Assembly: GCA_910583785.1 (NCBI GenBank)
Contig: CAJTZK010000017.1
Span: 1 to 34,883 of the forward strand
Direction of reading: 5' to 3'
Length of the DNA: 34,883 nucleotides
Source of the DNA: an uncultured Oscillibacter sp.
GTDB lineage: Bacteria > Bacillota > Clostridia > Oscillospirales > Oscillospiraceae
Of the stretch, positions 15,631 through 21,780 are shown one piece after another. The notes under the pieces are model-generated. The model had not been told where the DNA came from, did no database searches, and worked only from the letters and a program-made list of their open reading frames with translations. How positions within the stretch are numbered: position 1 is the stretch's first letter; the number at the start of each line of letters is the position of its first letter. The translations under genes and the position numbers were made by a program.

Positions 15631-15777
15631 GCGGGACGCCGGGGCGTGTAATCCGGCGGCGCGTTTTCATAAGGGGCCTGGGGCGCAGGGGCGGGCCGCC
15701 TGGGCCCGCAGCGGCGCGCTTCCAGCCCCTCCGGGGGCCCGGGAGGGCGGTGCCGCCCCCCGCTGGCCGCGTCCCGC
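15631..15777. repeat. GC-rich segment bounded by inverted GCGGGACGC
   Basis: GCGGGACGC at 15631 and its inverse GCGTCCCGC at 15769 enclose about 130 bases of very GC-rich sequence with internal short palindromes. It lies between the divergent pcrA and rpmH promoters. A similar design is seen at 16811-16902. It may be an intergenic repeat; no coding or RNA gene is apparent and no DnaA box (TTATCCACA) is present. Confidence 0.35.
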
Positions 15778-15819
15778 CGTGGAAAATCCCGGGCGCTCCG
15801 GAATTCTTCCAAGTTTTTA

Positions 15820-15849
15820 TTGACACCTTTTAAAGAATTATGGTATACT
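15820..15849 (+). promoter_or_regulatory. Promoter of the rpmH operon
   Basis: TTGACA (15820-15825), 18 bases, TATACT (15844-15849) with an AT-rich spacer. The leader to rpmH is about 125 bases. Confidence 0.85.
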
Positions 15850-15980
15850 GTCCCATGCGTCCCCGTGACGCTGTCAATTTGTCTGCCGCGCCGCCCGCTT
15901 TTGAAAGCCGGGCGGTGTTGGGAAAGCGCCGCCCCGGGCCTTCCGCGGGCGGACGGAATATGGACAGGAGGTGTCTCAGC

Positions 15981-16121
15981 ATGGCAACGAAACGTACCTA
16001 TCAGCCCAAGAAGCTCCACGGCCAGAAGGTCCACGGCTTCCGCAAGCGCATGGCCACCGCCAACGGCCGCAAGGTCCTGGCCCGCCGCCGCGCCAAGGGC
16101 CGCGCCCGCCTCTCTTATTGA
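15981..16121 (+). CDS. rpmH: 50S ribosomal protein L34 (bL34)
   Basis: 46 residues, a normal size for bL34. Nearly the entire chain is recognisable: K-R-T-Y-Q-P-K at the start, H-G-F-R-K-R-M-A-T, N-G-R-K-V-L-A-R-R-R-A-K-G-R at the end. It is a basic component of the large ribosomal subunit. ATG follows AGGAGGT. It is first in the conserved order rpmH-rnpA-yidD-yidC-jag. In many bacteria dnaA lies upstream of rpmH on the opposite strand; here that place is taken by pcrA. Confidence 0.98.
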   Translation: MATKRTYQPKKLHGQKVHGFRKRMATANGRKVLARRRAKGRARLSY

Positions 16122-16221
16122 GCGGCAGGAGACACTTGAACACGAGTCCTGACAGGGGCGGCTGGAATTGTTCGGATTCCTCCGTCCCTTGTGCTGGTTC
16201 TCCAGACTGGGGGAATGGGTC

Positions 16222-16566
16222 ATGAAAGCCGCGGTAACCCTGAAAAAAAACCACGAGTTCCGCCGCCTGTACCGCAAGGGCGCCTCGGCGGTGTCGGGGA
16301 GCATGGTGCTCTACTGCCGGAAAAACCGCCTGGGCCACAACCGCCTGGGGATCACCGTCTCCGTGAAGCTGGGGAACGCCGTGAAGCGGAACCGGGCCCG
16401 CCGGAGGCTGCGGGAGGTCTACCGCCTGAACAGCCCCCGCCTCTCCCAGGGATGGGACCTGGTCCTGGTGGCCCGGGGGAGGACCCCGGACGCCTCCTGG
16501 AAGGAGCTCAACGACTCCTTCCTCCGCCTGAGCCGGAAGCTGGGCCTCCTGGGGGACAAGCCGTGA
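16222..16566 (+). CDS. rnpA: Ribonuclease P protein component
   Basis: 114 residues, basic, the protein subunit of RNase P that helps the catalytic RNA trim tRNA 5' ends. The family signature is clear: V-S-V-K-L-G-N-A-V-K-R-N-R-A-R-R-R-L-R-E (about 47-66), with the R-N-R core that binds RNA. The ATG at 16222 follows GGGGGAA; the open frame could extend 18 codons upstream but lacks a better ribosome site. Its stop overlaps the GTG start of yidD, as is common. Confidence 0.96.
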   Translation: MKAAVTLKKNHEFRRLYRKGASAVSGSMVLYCRKNRLGHNRLGITVSVKLGNAVKRNRARRRLREVYRLNSPRLSQGWDLVLVARGRTPDASWKELNDSFLRLSRKLGLLGDKP

Positions 16567-16772
16567 AGCGGGTTTTGATCTGGCTGGTGAAGTTTTACCG
16601 GAGGAACATCTCCCCCGGGCGGCCCCCGTGCTGCAACTATATCCCCACCTGTTCCCAGTACGCCCTGGAGGCCCTGGAGAAATACGGGGCCCTAAAGGGG
16701 AGCTGGCTCGCGTTCAAGCGGATTTTACGCTGTAACCCTTTCCACAAGGGGGGTTACGATCCCGTGCCCTAG
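16563..16772 (+). CDS. yidD: Membrane protein insertion efficiency factor YidD
   Basis: 69 residues, starting with GTG that overlaps the rnpA stop (GTGA). Family marks: F-Y-R-R-N-I-S-P, C-C-N-Y-I-P-T-C-S-Q-Y-A, and the end R-C-N-P-F-H-K-G-G-Y-D-P-V. YidD is a small membrane-associated protein that assists YidC-dependent insertion. The GTG start explains why a search restricted to ATG would miss it. Confidence 0.95.
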   Translation: MKRVLIWLVKFYRRNISPGRPPCCNYIPTCSQYALEALEKYGALKGSWLAFKRILRCNPFHKGGYDPVP

Positions 16773-16810
16773 GGGAAGGGGGAAGCCCCGGCCAGCTCCC
16801 GTTTTCCCCC

Positions 16811-16902
16811 AAGGGGGACGCGGCGGGGGCCGGGAGGCGCGCGCGCTTTGCCCCCCTTCCGCCCGGGCGGCTGTTCCTCCTTCCGGAGGCGGCGTCCCCC
16901 TT
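16811..16902. repeat. GC-rich inverted repeat in the yidD-yidC gap
   Basis: AAGGGGGACGC (16811-16821) and its exact inverse GCGTCCCCCTT (16892-16902) enclose a GC-rich stretch. The 220-base gap is odd inside an otherwise tight operon. The design resembles that of 15631-15777, so an inserted intergenic repeat is likely. No gene is seen here. Confidence 0.45.
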
Positions 16903-16992
16903 CCAGGGGGACAGCGGAACATTTTTCTCCCTGCGGGAAAGGGGCGGACGGTCCGTCCTTCCCCCCACTGAACAAAACGAGAGGAACAAATT

Positions 16993-18153
16993 ATGTTTTC
17001 TACCATCGGATACTTTATCTGTATCCCCTTCGCCTGGCTGGTCCGGCTCTTTTACAACCTGACGGGCTCCTACGGCATGGCCATTATCCTCTTCACCCTG
17101 GTGGTCAAGCTGATTATGCTGCCCTTCCAGATGAAGTCCAAGAAGAGCATGATGCGCATGAGCCGCATGTCCGGCCGGCTCCAGGAAATCCAGAAGAAAT
17201 ACGCCAACAACCAGGCCAAGCAGACCGAGGAAATGCAGAAGCTCTACGCCGAGGAGGGGGTCAACCCCATGTCCGGGTGCCTTTGGAGCATGCTGCCCTT
17301 TCCCATCCTGCTGGCTTTGTACTCCATCATCCGCCAGCCCATCACCCACTTCATGATGCTGGGCCGGGACGTGGTCCAGCAGATGGTGGACGCCGTGACC
17401 AGCGCCGGGCTGGACATCACCAGCATCGTCCAGATGAAGGACGGCGCGCCCGTCATCGAGGACGGCTTCACCAAGCTGCTGCCCTACGGCCAGATCAACC
17501 TGGTGAAGGCCGTTGTCTCCGAGATGCCGGAGCTGGGCAGCACGGTGGACGGCTGGATCAACATGAACTACACCTCCTTCGGGCTGGACATGGCGGCCAA
17601 CCCCTGGAGCATGGTGACAAACTTCGCCTTCACCTGGGCCGCCATCGGCCTGATCCTGATTCCCATCCTGGCCGGGGGCAGCCAGTGGCTCATGACCAAG
17701 ATCACCATGAAGCACCAGCCCCAGGCGGACCCCTCCGCCGCCAGCGCCAACCGCATGATGATGTTCATGCCCCTGTTCTCCGTGTATATCGCCTTCACCA
17801 TGCCCGCGGCCCTGGGCGTGTACTGGATTGCCCAGAGCGCCTTTGCCGCCGTGCAGGAGTTCTTCATGGGCACCTTCTTCAACAAGAAGCTGGAGGAAGA
17901 GGAAAACGCCCGCTATGAGGCCCGCCAGGCGGAGCGGAAGCGGAGAATGGAGGAGGCCAAGGTCCTCCAGGAGCAGCAGCGCCAGCAGGCCGCCCAGAAA
18001 CAGACCCTGAAAGAAAAGCAGCAGGCCGCCCGGGAGGCCAAGGCCGCCAAAGCCGCCAAGGCCGGGTCCGCCACCACGGAGGCCGGACGGGTGGGGGACA
18101 GGCCCTACGCCAGGGGCCGGGCCTACAAACCGGACCGCTATGACGAAACGTAA
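16993..18153 (+). CDS. yidC: Membrane protein insertase YidC/Oxa1 family
   Basis: 386 residues. It inserts and folds membrane proteins alone or with the Sec translocon. Marks: an N-terminal hydrophobic segment (about 5-25), the conserved start of the core G-M-A-I-I-L-F-T-L-V-V-K-L, a cytoplasmic hairpin rich in Met and Lys (K-S-K-K-S-M-M-R-M), then four more membrane segments ending near residue 300. The C-terminal tail (about 300-386) is Lys/Glu/Gln/Ala-rich, probably coiled, and could bind ribosomes. There is no clear lipobox, unlike Bacillus SpoIIIJ. The large periplasmic domain of proteobacterial YidC is absent, as expected. ATG follows GAGAGGAAC. Confidence 0.95.
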   Translation: MFSTIGYFICIPFAWLVRLFYNLTGSYGMAIILFTLVVKLIMLPFQMKSKKSMMRMSRMSGRLQEIQKKYANNQAKQTEEMQKLYAEEGVNPMSGCLWSMLPFPILLALYSIIRQPITHFMMLGRDVVQQMVDAVTSAGLDITSIVQMKDGAPVIEDGFTKLLPYGQINLVKAVVSEMPELGSTVDGWINMNYTSFGLDMAANPWSMVTNFAFTWAAIGLILIPILAGGSQWLMTKITMKHQPQADPSAASANRMMMFMPLFSVYIAFTMPAALGVYWIAQSAFAAVQEFFMGTFFNKKLEEEENARYEARQAERKRRMEEAKVLQEQQRQQAAQKQTLKEKQQAAREAKAAKAAKAGSATTEAGRVGDRPYARGRAYKPDRYDET

Positions 18154-18167
18154 AGGTGGAAGCCGTT

Positions 18168-19028
18168 ATGAGAGACTATATTGATGTCACGGGCAAGAAC
18201 GAGGACGAGGCCATCTCCAAGGCCCTGGCCCAGCTGGGCCTGGACCGGGACGACGTGTCTGTGGAGGTCCTGGAGCGGGCCAAGTCCGGCTTCTTAGGCC
18301 TGGGCGCCTGCCCGGCGAAAATCCGCATGTACTACGGCCCGGAGGAGGAGGCTCCCGCCGCCACGCCCGCTCCCGCCCCTGCCCCCGCGCCCAAGCCGGA
18401 ACCCGCCCAGGAGGAACCCAGGCCCCGCGCCGCCGCCCCGGAGAAAAAGGAACGCCCAGAGCGTAAGGAGCGGCCTCCCCGGGAGAAAAAGGAGCGCCCC
18501 GCCGAGCCCTGCCGGGAGGAGGCGGAGCCCTTCCAGCCCGCCCCCCTGGGCGAGGAGGCGGACGACGAGAAGGCCGCAGCCGTCAAGGCCTTCCTCACCG
18601 GGCTGCTGGAGCATATGGGCAGCGCCGCCCAGGTGAAGGTCTACCTCCCCGAGAAGGGCCGCTATAAGGTCATTCTGGAGGGCCAGGGCCTGGGGGCCCT
18701 GATCGGCCGCCGGGGAGAAACCCTGGACGCCATCCAGCAGATCACCAGCTACGCCGTGAACCGGGACGGCGGGCCCCGGGTCCGCATCCACCTGGACGCG
18801 GAGAACTACCGGGCCAAGCGGGAGCAGAGCCTCCAGCACCTGGCCCGGAAGGTGGCGGGAAAGGTGGTCCGCTACCGCCGCAGCGTCACCCTGGAGCCCA
18901 TGAACGCCTACGAGCGGCACGTGATCCACACGGCCCTCCAGGACTTCGAGGGCGTGACCACCTACTCCACCGGGACGGACCCCAACCGCCGGGTGGTGGT
19001 GGCCTTCGACCGGGGCGAGCGGCATTGA
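18168..19028 (+). CDS. jag: RNA-binding protein Jag/KhpB (EloR)
   Basis: 286 residues. Order: Jag N-terminal domain (1-50, with T-G-K-N-E-D-E-A-I and K-S-G-F-L-G-L-G), a long Pro/Ala then Lys/Glu/Arg-rich linker (55-135), a KH domain with the loop G-R-R-G-E-T-L-D-A-I-Q (about 180-190), and a C-terminal R3H domain (L-E-P-M-N-A-Y-E-R-H-V-I-H). In streptococci this protein controls cell elongation together with KhpA; here it sits in its usual place after yidC. The ATG at 18168 has GGTGGA upstream; a GTG four codons earlier is an alternative. Confidence 0.94.
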   Translation: MRDYIDVTGKNEDEAISKALAQLGLDRDDVSVEVLERAKSGFLGLGACPAKIRMYYGPEEEAPAATPAPAPAPAPKPEPAQEEPRPRAAAPEKKERPERKERPPREKKERPAEPCREEAEPFQPAPLGEEADDEKAAAVKAFLTGLLEHMGSAAQVKVYLPEKGRYKVILEGQGLGALIGRRGETLDAIQQITSYAVNRDGGPRVRIHLDAENYRAKREQSLQHLARKVAGKVVRYRRSVTLEPMNAYERHVIHTALQDFEGVTTYSTGTDPNRRVVVAFDRGERH

Positions 19029-19029
19029 C

Positions 19030-19068
19030 AAAAAGAGAGGCCCGGGCAGGTCCGGGCCTCTCTTTTTT
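19030..19068 (+). terminator. Terminator of the rpmH-jag operon
   Basis: Stem AAAAGAGAGGCCCGG with a short loop, its complement, then TTTTTT. It is almost symmetrical, so it can also stop leftward transcription. Confidence 0.92.
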
Positions 19069-19233
19069 CGTGCGTTCCGGCGGACGGAACCTCCGGCGGC
19101 GGGGAGCGTCCTGTTGGAGGGGGACTTCGGTAATCTGCCCCCGCCGCCTGGGCGTCCGCCGGAAACATAAGGCGGGGCCGAGTTTTAAGAACCCAGCCCC
19201 GCAAAAACGCGGACGCACAGCTTAGAACGCCCC

Positions 19234-19262
19234 TTGCAAAAACAAGCAGAAGGGGGTATAAT
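19234..19262 (+). promoter_or_regulatory. Strong promoter in a gene-free region
   Basis: TTGCAA (19234-19239), 17 bases, TATAAT (19257-19262). No plus-strand gene follows for kilobases, so it probably drives a small RNA. Confidence 0.75.
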
Positions 19263-19268
19263 AAGGCT

Positions 19269-19360
19269 GTGGTGCAGTTGTAAAACTGCTGTGCTGAGTG
19301 CTTCCTTCACTCATACAGGGCCGTCGGGTGGTTGTGCGCCCGGCGGCCTGCCGCTTTATG
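19269..19360 (+). ncRNA. Candidate structured small RNA with three hairpins
   Basis: Directly after the promoter come three consecutive hairpins: GCAGTT/AACTGC (19274-19289), TGAGTG/CACTCA (19295-19313), and a 12-pair GC-rich stem GGCCGTCGGGTG/CGCCCGGCGGCC (19319-19348, one G-T pair), then CTTTATGTTT. The T-run is poor, so the 3' end is uncertain and could lie further right. No reading frame with a ribosome site lies on this strand. I cannot assign a known RNA family. A short open frame on the opposite strand (from about 19372 leftward) looks like a shadow. Confidence 0.5.
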
Positions 19361-19535
19361 TTTCCAATTCTCATTGTACTCCCTTCCGGCGGAAATTGCA
19401 AGAGGCTTTGCGAAAAAGGACGCGGCGGGCGGCGCATTTTTAATGGGGGGACCCGCAGGGGCGGGCCCGCGCCCCATGCCCCCTGACGGAACCGGACCCG
19501 CGCGGAGGGGAGCGCCCCCATCTTTATTTTTCCGC

Positions 19536-19564
19536 TTGACTCTTGCCCGCCCTGGGACTATGCT
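19536..19564 (+). promoter_or_regulatory. Promoter of a short RNA facing the 26-residue peptide gene
   Basis: TTGACT (19536-19541), 17 bases, TATGCT (19559-19564). The start would be near 19571, only about 20 bases before a strong terminator hairpin. Confidence 0.65.
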
Positions 19565-19570
19565 GTACTT

Positions 19571-19627
19571 GAACTTGTGAAGCCAAAAGCGGAGCGCCCG
19601 GAAGCCTGTACCTTCCGGGCGCTCTAT
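19571..19627 (+). ncRNA. Predicted short antisense RNA
   Basis: From the promoter at 19536 a transcript of under 60 bases would end at the hairpin at 19592-19623. A minus-strand transcript of the small peptide gene (19643-19723) would run through the same hairpin, so the two RNAs would share complementary 3' ends. If polymerase reads through, the RNA would also cover the peptide gene. The arrangement parallels that at 4268-4439. Confidence 0.45.
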
Positions 19628-19630
19628 TTT
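19592..19630. terminator. Bidirectional terminator hairpin
   Basis: Perfect 13-base stem GAGCGCCCGGAAG/CTTCCGGGCGCTC with a six-base loop; right side TATTTT, left side (minus strand) CGCTTTTGG. It can end both the rightward short RNA and the leftward peptide mRNA. Confidence 0.8.
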
Positions 19631-19642
19631 AGGCTGCCGCTG

Positions 19643-19723
19643 TCATCTCTTCCCGTCCAGCCATTTGCAAACAAGGTATGTAACCACGTTTGCCGCGAGG
19701 GAAGCCAAAACGTCCATATACAC
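19643..19723 (-). CDS. Tiny hydrophobic peptide, second toxin-like candidate
   Basis: A 26-residue peptide if GTG at 19723 is the start (AGGAGG five bases upstream), or 24 residues from ATG at 19717. It begins D-V-L-A-S-L-A-A-N-V-V after the start, continues T-Y-L-V-C-K-W-L-D-G and ends K-R. One short hydrophobic helix is followed by C-K-W-L-D, a C-terminal motif I recall from small unnamed membrane peptides in Clostridia. An extended -10 lies upstream, a bidirectional terminator downstream, and a converging short RNA promoter beyond. Toxicity is inferred from this layout only. Confidence 0.6.
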   Translation of the reverse strand: MYMDVLASLAANVVTYLVCKWLDGKR

Positions 19724-19762
19724 GTCCGCCTCCTCCCACCGCGGGGAGCCGGCAGCGGACTC

Positions 19763-19771
19763 ATGATAGCA
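19763..19771 (-). promoter_or_regulatory. Extended -10 element for the 26-residue peptide
   Basis: On the minus strand TGC-TATCAT (plus 19763-19771) gives an extended -10 with no clear -35. A CTGCCG/CGGCAG inverted repeat overlaps the region just upstream (about 19773-19797). The leader would be about 33 bases. Confidence 0.45.
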
Positions 19772-19834
19772 TACCTGCCGCCAAAATCCGGCAGCCTGAA
19801 AAAATTTTTAGAAGACCTCCCGCCAGGCCGGACG

Positions 19835-20134
19835 TCAGCCCCCCAGCCACCCCCGGAGGGTCACCGCCGCGCACAGGCACAGCAGGACCGTCAGGGCCCC
19901 CTGGCCCCAAAGGCGGCTGCCGCTCACCGCCGCCTTGTCCCGCATCCGCCCCGCCGCCACAGAGGCGAAGACGTACAGGGCCGCCAGGGCAAAGGCCAGG
20001 GACAGAACCTCCGCCCCGGCCCGCCACCCCAGGGCCGCGGCTCCCAAATACAGCAAAAAGCCCAGGCCGGAAACCACGGTCCCCAGGTCCAGCTGCTTCC
20101 CACCCTGCAACAGCAGGGAGTTTTTTCGCTTCAT
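19835..20134 (-). CDS. Small membrane protein, unknown function
   Basis: 99 residues with three predicted hydrophobic segments: about 17-36, 40-62 and 77-96. The start M-K-R-K-N-S is basic, so the N-terminus is probably inside. I do not recognise the family. ATG follows GGAGGG seven bases upstream. It begins 45 bases after the stop of the penicillin-binding protein and is in the same direction, so it is likely the last gene of the FtsW-PBP unit and may assist that cell-wall complex; this is inference from position. Confidence 0.75.
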   Translation of the reverse strand: MKRKNSLLLQGGKQLDLGTVVSGLGFLLYLGAAALGWRAGAEVLSLAFALAALYVFASVAAGRMRDKAAVSGSRLWGQGALTVLLCLCAAVTLRGWLGG

Positions 20135-20179
20135 TTGTATACCCTCCGTTGATTTTTTATCTAATATTACAAAATATCT

Positions 20180-21556
20180 TCATTTCGTATAGCCATTGAC
20201 GATGACGTCCAAGGTTTTAGCCGCCACGTTTCCCGCCACGCTGCTGCCGCCGCCGCCGTGCTCCACCAGGGCCACGAAGGCATAGGGGGCGTCCTCATTC
20301 CGCAGGAACCCGGCGAACCAGGCGTGGGGGGCCAGGCCCTCTCCCACCTCGGCGGTGCCGGACTTGGCGCAGAGGTCCATATTGGGGAAGCGGTCCTTGC
20401 CGTAGGTTTTTTCCACATTGCCTGCCATCAGCTCCGCCAGGGCCCCCGCCGTGTCCCGGCTGATGAGGACCCCGGTCTTCCGGGGCCAGCGGGGCAGGGA
20501 GGGAATGCCCAGGCCGCTTTTCGTCTTGAGAACCAGGCGGGGCTCCGCCGCCCGGCCGCCGTTGGCGATGGCCCCCATGTAGACCATCAGGGCGCAGGGG
20601 TTCACCAGGTCCTTGTCCTGGCCCACGCCCGCCCAGCCCAGGCGGCCCCCGGTGAGGTTCCAGTCAAAGGAGCCCTTGGCGGAGGCGAGGCCGTCCAAGC
20701 GGTAAGAGGAGGTGAGGCCCGCCTGTTCCGTGTACTTCCGCAGGGTTTCCGCCCCCAGTTCCACGGCGATTTCCGCGAAGGCGGCGTTGCAGCTGTTGGC
20801 AAAGGCGGCGGCGATGTCCTGTTCCCCGTGGACGCCGGAGCAGATAATGGTCTCCTCCCCGATTTGGACGGACCCGGCGCAGTCCCAGGTCCGGTCCTCC
20901 AGGCCCGGCAGGTTTTCCAGGGCCGCCGCCAGGGTGACGGTCTTGTAAACGGAACCAGGGGTAAAAACGGAGGACAAAAATCGGTTCACGTAGGCCCCCT
21001 TCCAGCGGCCGTTGGTCTCAATGTCCTCCGGGACATTCAGGGGATCGTAGCTGGGGGCGGAGACCATGCAGAGAACCTCCCCGGTCTGGTAGTTGTACAC
21101 CGCCACCGTCCCGGCATGCCCGTTCAGGGCCTGGTAGCCCTCGTAGTTGTACCGGGCGTCGATGGCCAGGGTCAGCTCCCCGCCCCGGTCCGCGCCAAAG
21201 GCCCCGTTAAACAGGTTCCAGCCCGTCAGTTTGTCCGCGAAGGCGTTCAGCGCCCCGGCTCCGATGTTCCCCTGCAAATCCCCCACGGCGTGGAGGGTGG
21301 CCTTGCGGACGACTTCGCTGTCATAGTAAGTCCGCTCCCCATTTTCAGCGGAGGACAGCACATCCCCGTCCCGGTCCAGCACGGTCCCGGCGGTAAGCTG
21401 GCCCTGGGAGTTGTAGAGGTGGCGGTTAAAGGCGGCGGAGGCCCAGCTTCCCCCCTGGAGGAGATAGCGGACCAGGAAGAGGCCCATCCCCGCCGCCAGC
21501 AGCAGGGCCAGCAGCAAGCAAACAAACGCCCGGTTTTCAATTTTCTTCACAAACAT
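20180..21556 (-). CDS. Class B penicillin-binding protein (transpeptidase)
   Basis: 458 residues. A membrane anchor (about 10-32), then a short N-terminal domain and a transpeptidase domain that cross-links peptidoglycan outside the cell. Active-site motifs are complete: S-V-Y-K with Ser202 and Lys205 (after F-T-P-G), S-C-N (255-257) and K-S-G-T-A-E (398-403). The size and pairing with an FtsW-like partner resemble PbpA-type proteins of Gram-positives rather than the larger FtsI. The ATG at 21556 follows GGAAGGGGG; longer frames upstream run through a heptamer repeat and are rejected. The preceding FtsW-type gene would supply the glycosyltransferase partner. Confidence 0.93.
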   Translation of the reverse strand: MFVKKIENRAFVCLLLALLLAAGMGLFLVRYLLQGGSWASAAFNRHLYNSQGQLTAGTVLDRDGDVLSSAENGERTYYDSEVVRKATLHAVGDLQGNIGAGALNAFADKLTGWNLFNGAFGADRGGELTLAIDARYNYEGYQALNGHAGTVAVYNYQTGEVLCMVSAPSYDPLNVPEDIETNGRWKGAYVNRFLSSVFTPGSVYKTVTLAAALENLPGLEDRTWDCAGSVQIGEETIICSGVHGEQDIAAAFANSCNAAFAEIAVELGAETLRKYTEQAGLTSSYRLDGLASAKGSFDWNLTGGRLGWAGVGQDKDLVNPCALMVYMGAIANGGRAAEPRLVLKTKSGLGIPSLPRWPRKTGVLISRDTAGALAELMAGNVEKTYGKDRFPNMDLCAKSGTAEVGEGLAPHAWFAGFLRNEDAPYAFVALVEHGGGGSSVAGNVAAKTLDVIVNGYTK

Positions 21557-21567
21557 CCCCCTTCCTC

Positions 21568-21693
21568 GTCCCTCGTCCCTCGTCCCCCGTCCCTCGTCCC
21601 TCGTCCCTCGTCCCTCGTCCCTCGTCCCTCGTCCCTCGTCCCCCGTCCCCCGTCCCCCGTCCTTCATCCCCCGTCCTTCGTCCCTCGTCCCCC
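21568..21693. repeat. Heptamer tandem repeat, about 18 units
   Basis: About 18 consecutive units of GTCCCTC with variants GTCCCCC, GTCCTTC and ATCCCCC on the plus strand (GAGGGAC on the minus strand). The repeat ends just before the ribosome site of the PBP gene. Seven is not a multiple of three and the repeat is outside the coding frame. Such simple repeats change length easily, so it may vary between strains and alter the PBP leader. Confidence 0.93.
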
Positions 21694-21716
21694 CCCGCAG
21701 GGGAGAGGGGGATGCT

Positions 21717-21740
21717 CAAGGGGGGACCCGTCCCCCCTTG
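21717..21740 (-). terminator. Perfect hairpin between ftsW-like gene and PBP gene
   Basis: CAAGGGGGGAC-CC-GTCCCCCCTTG, 24 bases fully palindromic, about 40 bases after the stop of the FtsW-type gene. On the minus strand it lacks a T-run, so it may attenuate, protect the mRNA 3' end, or be a repeat remnant rather than terminate fully. Confidence 0.5.
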
Positions 21741-21780
21741 AAGGAGGCGGAGGAAACGGAGCGGAACGGATGCCCGGCCA

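Noticed and set aside
15557..15826. 90-codon N-terminal extension of PcrA
   Set aside because: Runs through GC-rich non-coding sequence and the pcrA promoter; the normal helicase N-terminus begins at 15556.
15556..15980. Possible replication origin upstream of rpmH
   Set aside because: Gene context suggested it, but no TTATCCACA-like DnaA boxes or AT-rich unwinding region are visible.
19222..19374. Minus-strand open frame of about 50 codons with a GGGAG site
   Set aside because: It crosses the strong plus-strand promoter and hairpins, and its product looks like a translation of those elements rather than a protein.
21557..21667. Repeat-encoded extension of the PBP (D-E-G-R-G-T-R units)
   Set aside because: The heptamer repeat happens to be open in this frame; the ribosome site and membrane anchor place the start at 21556.
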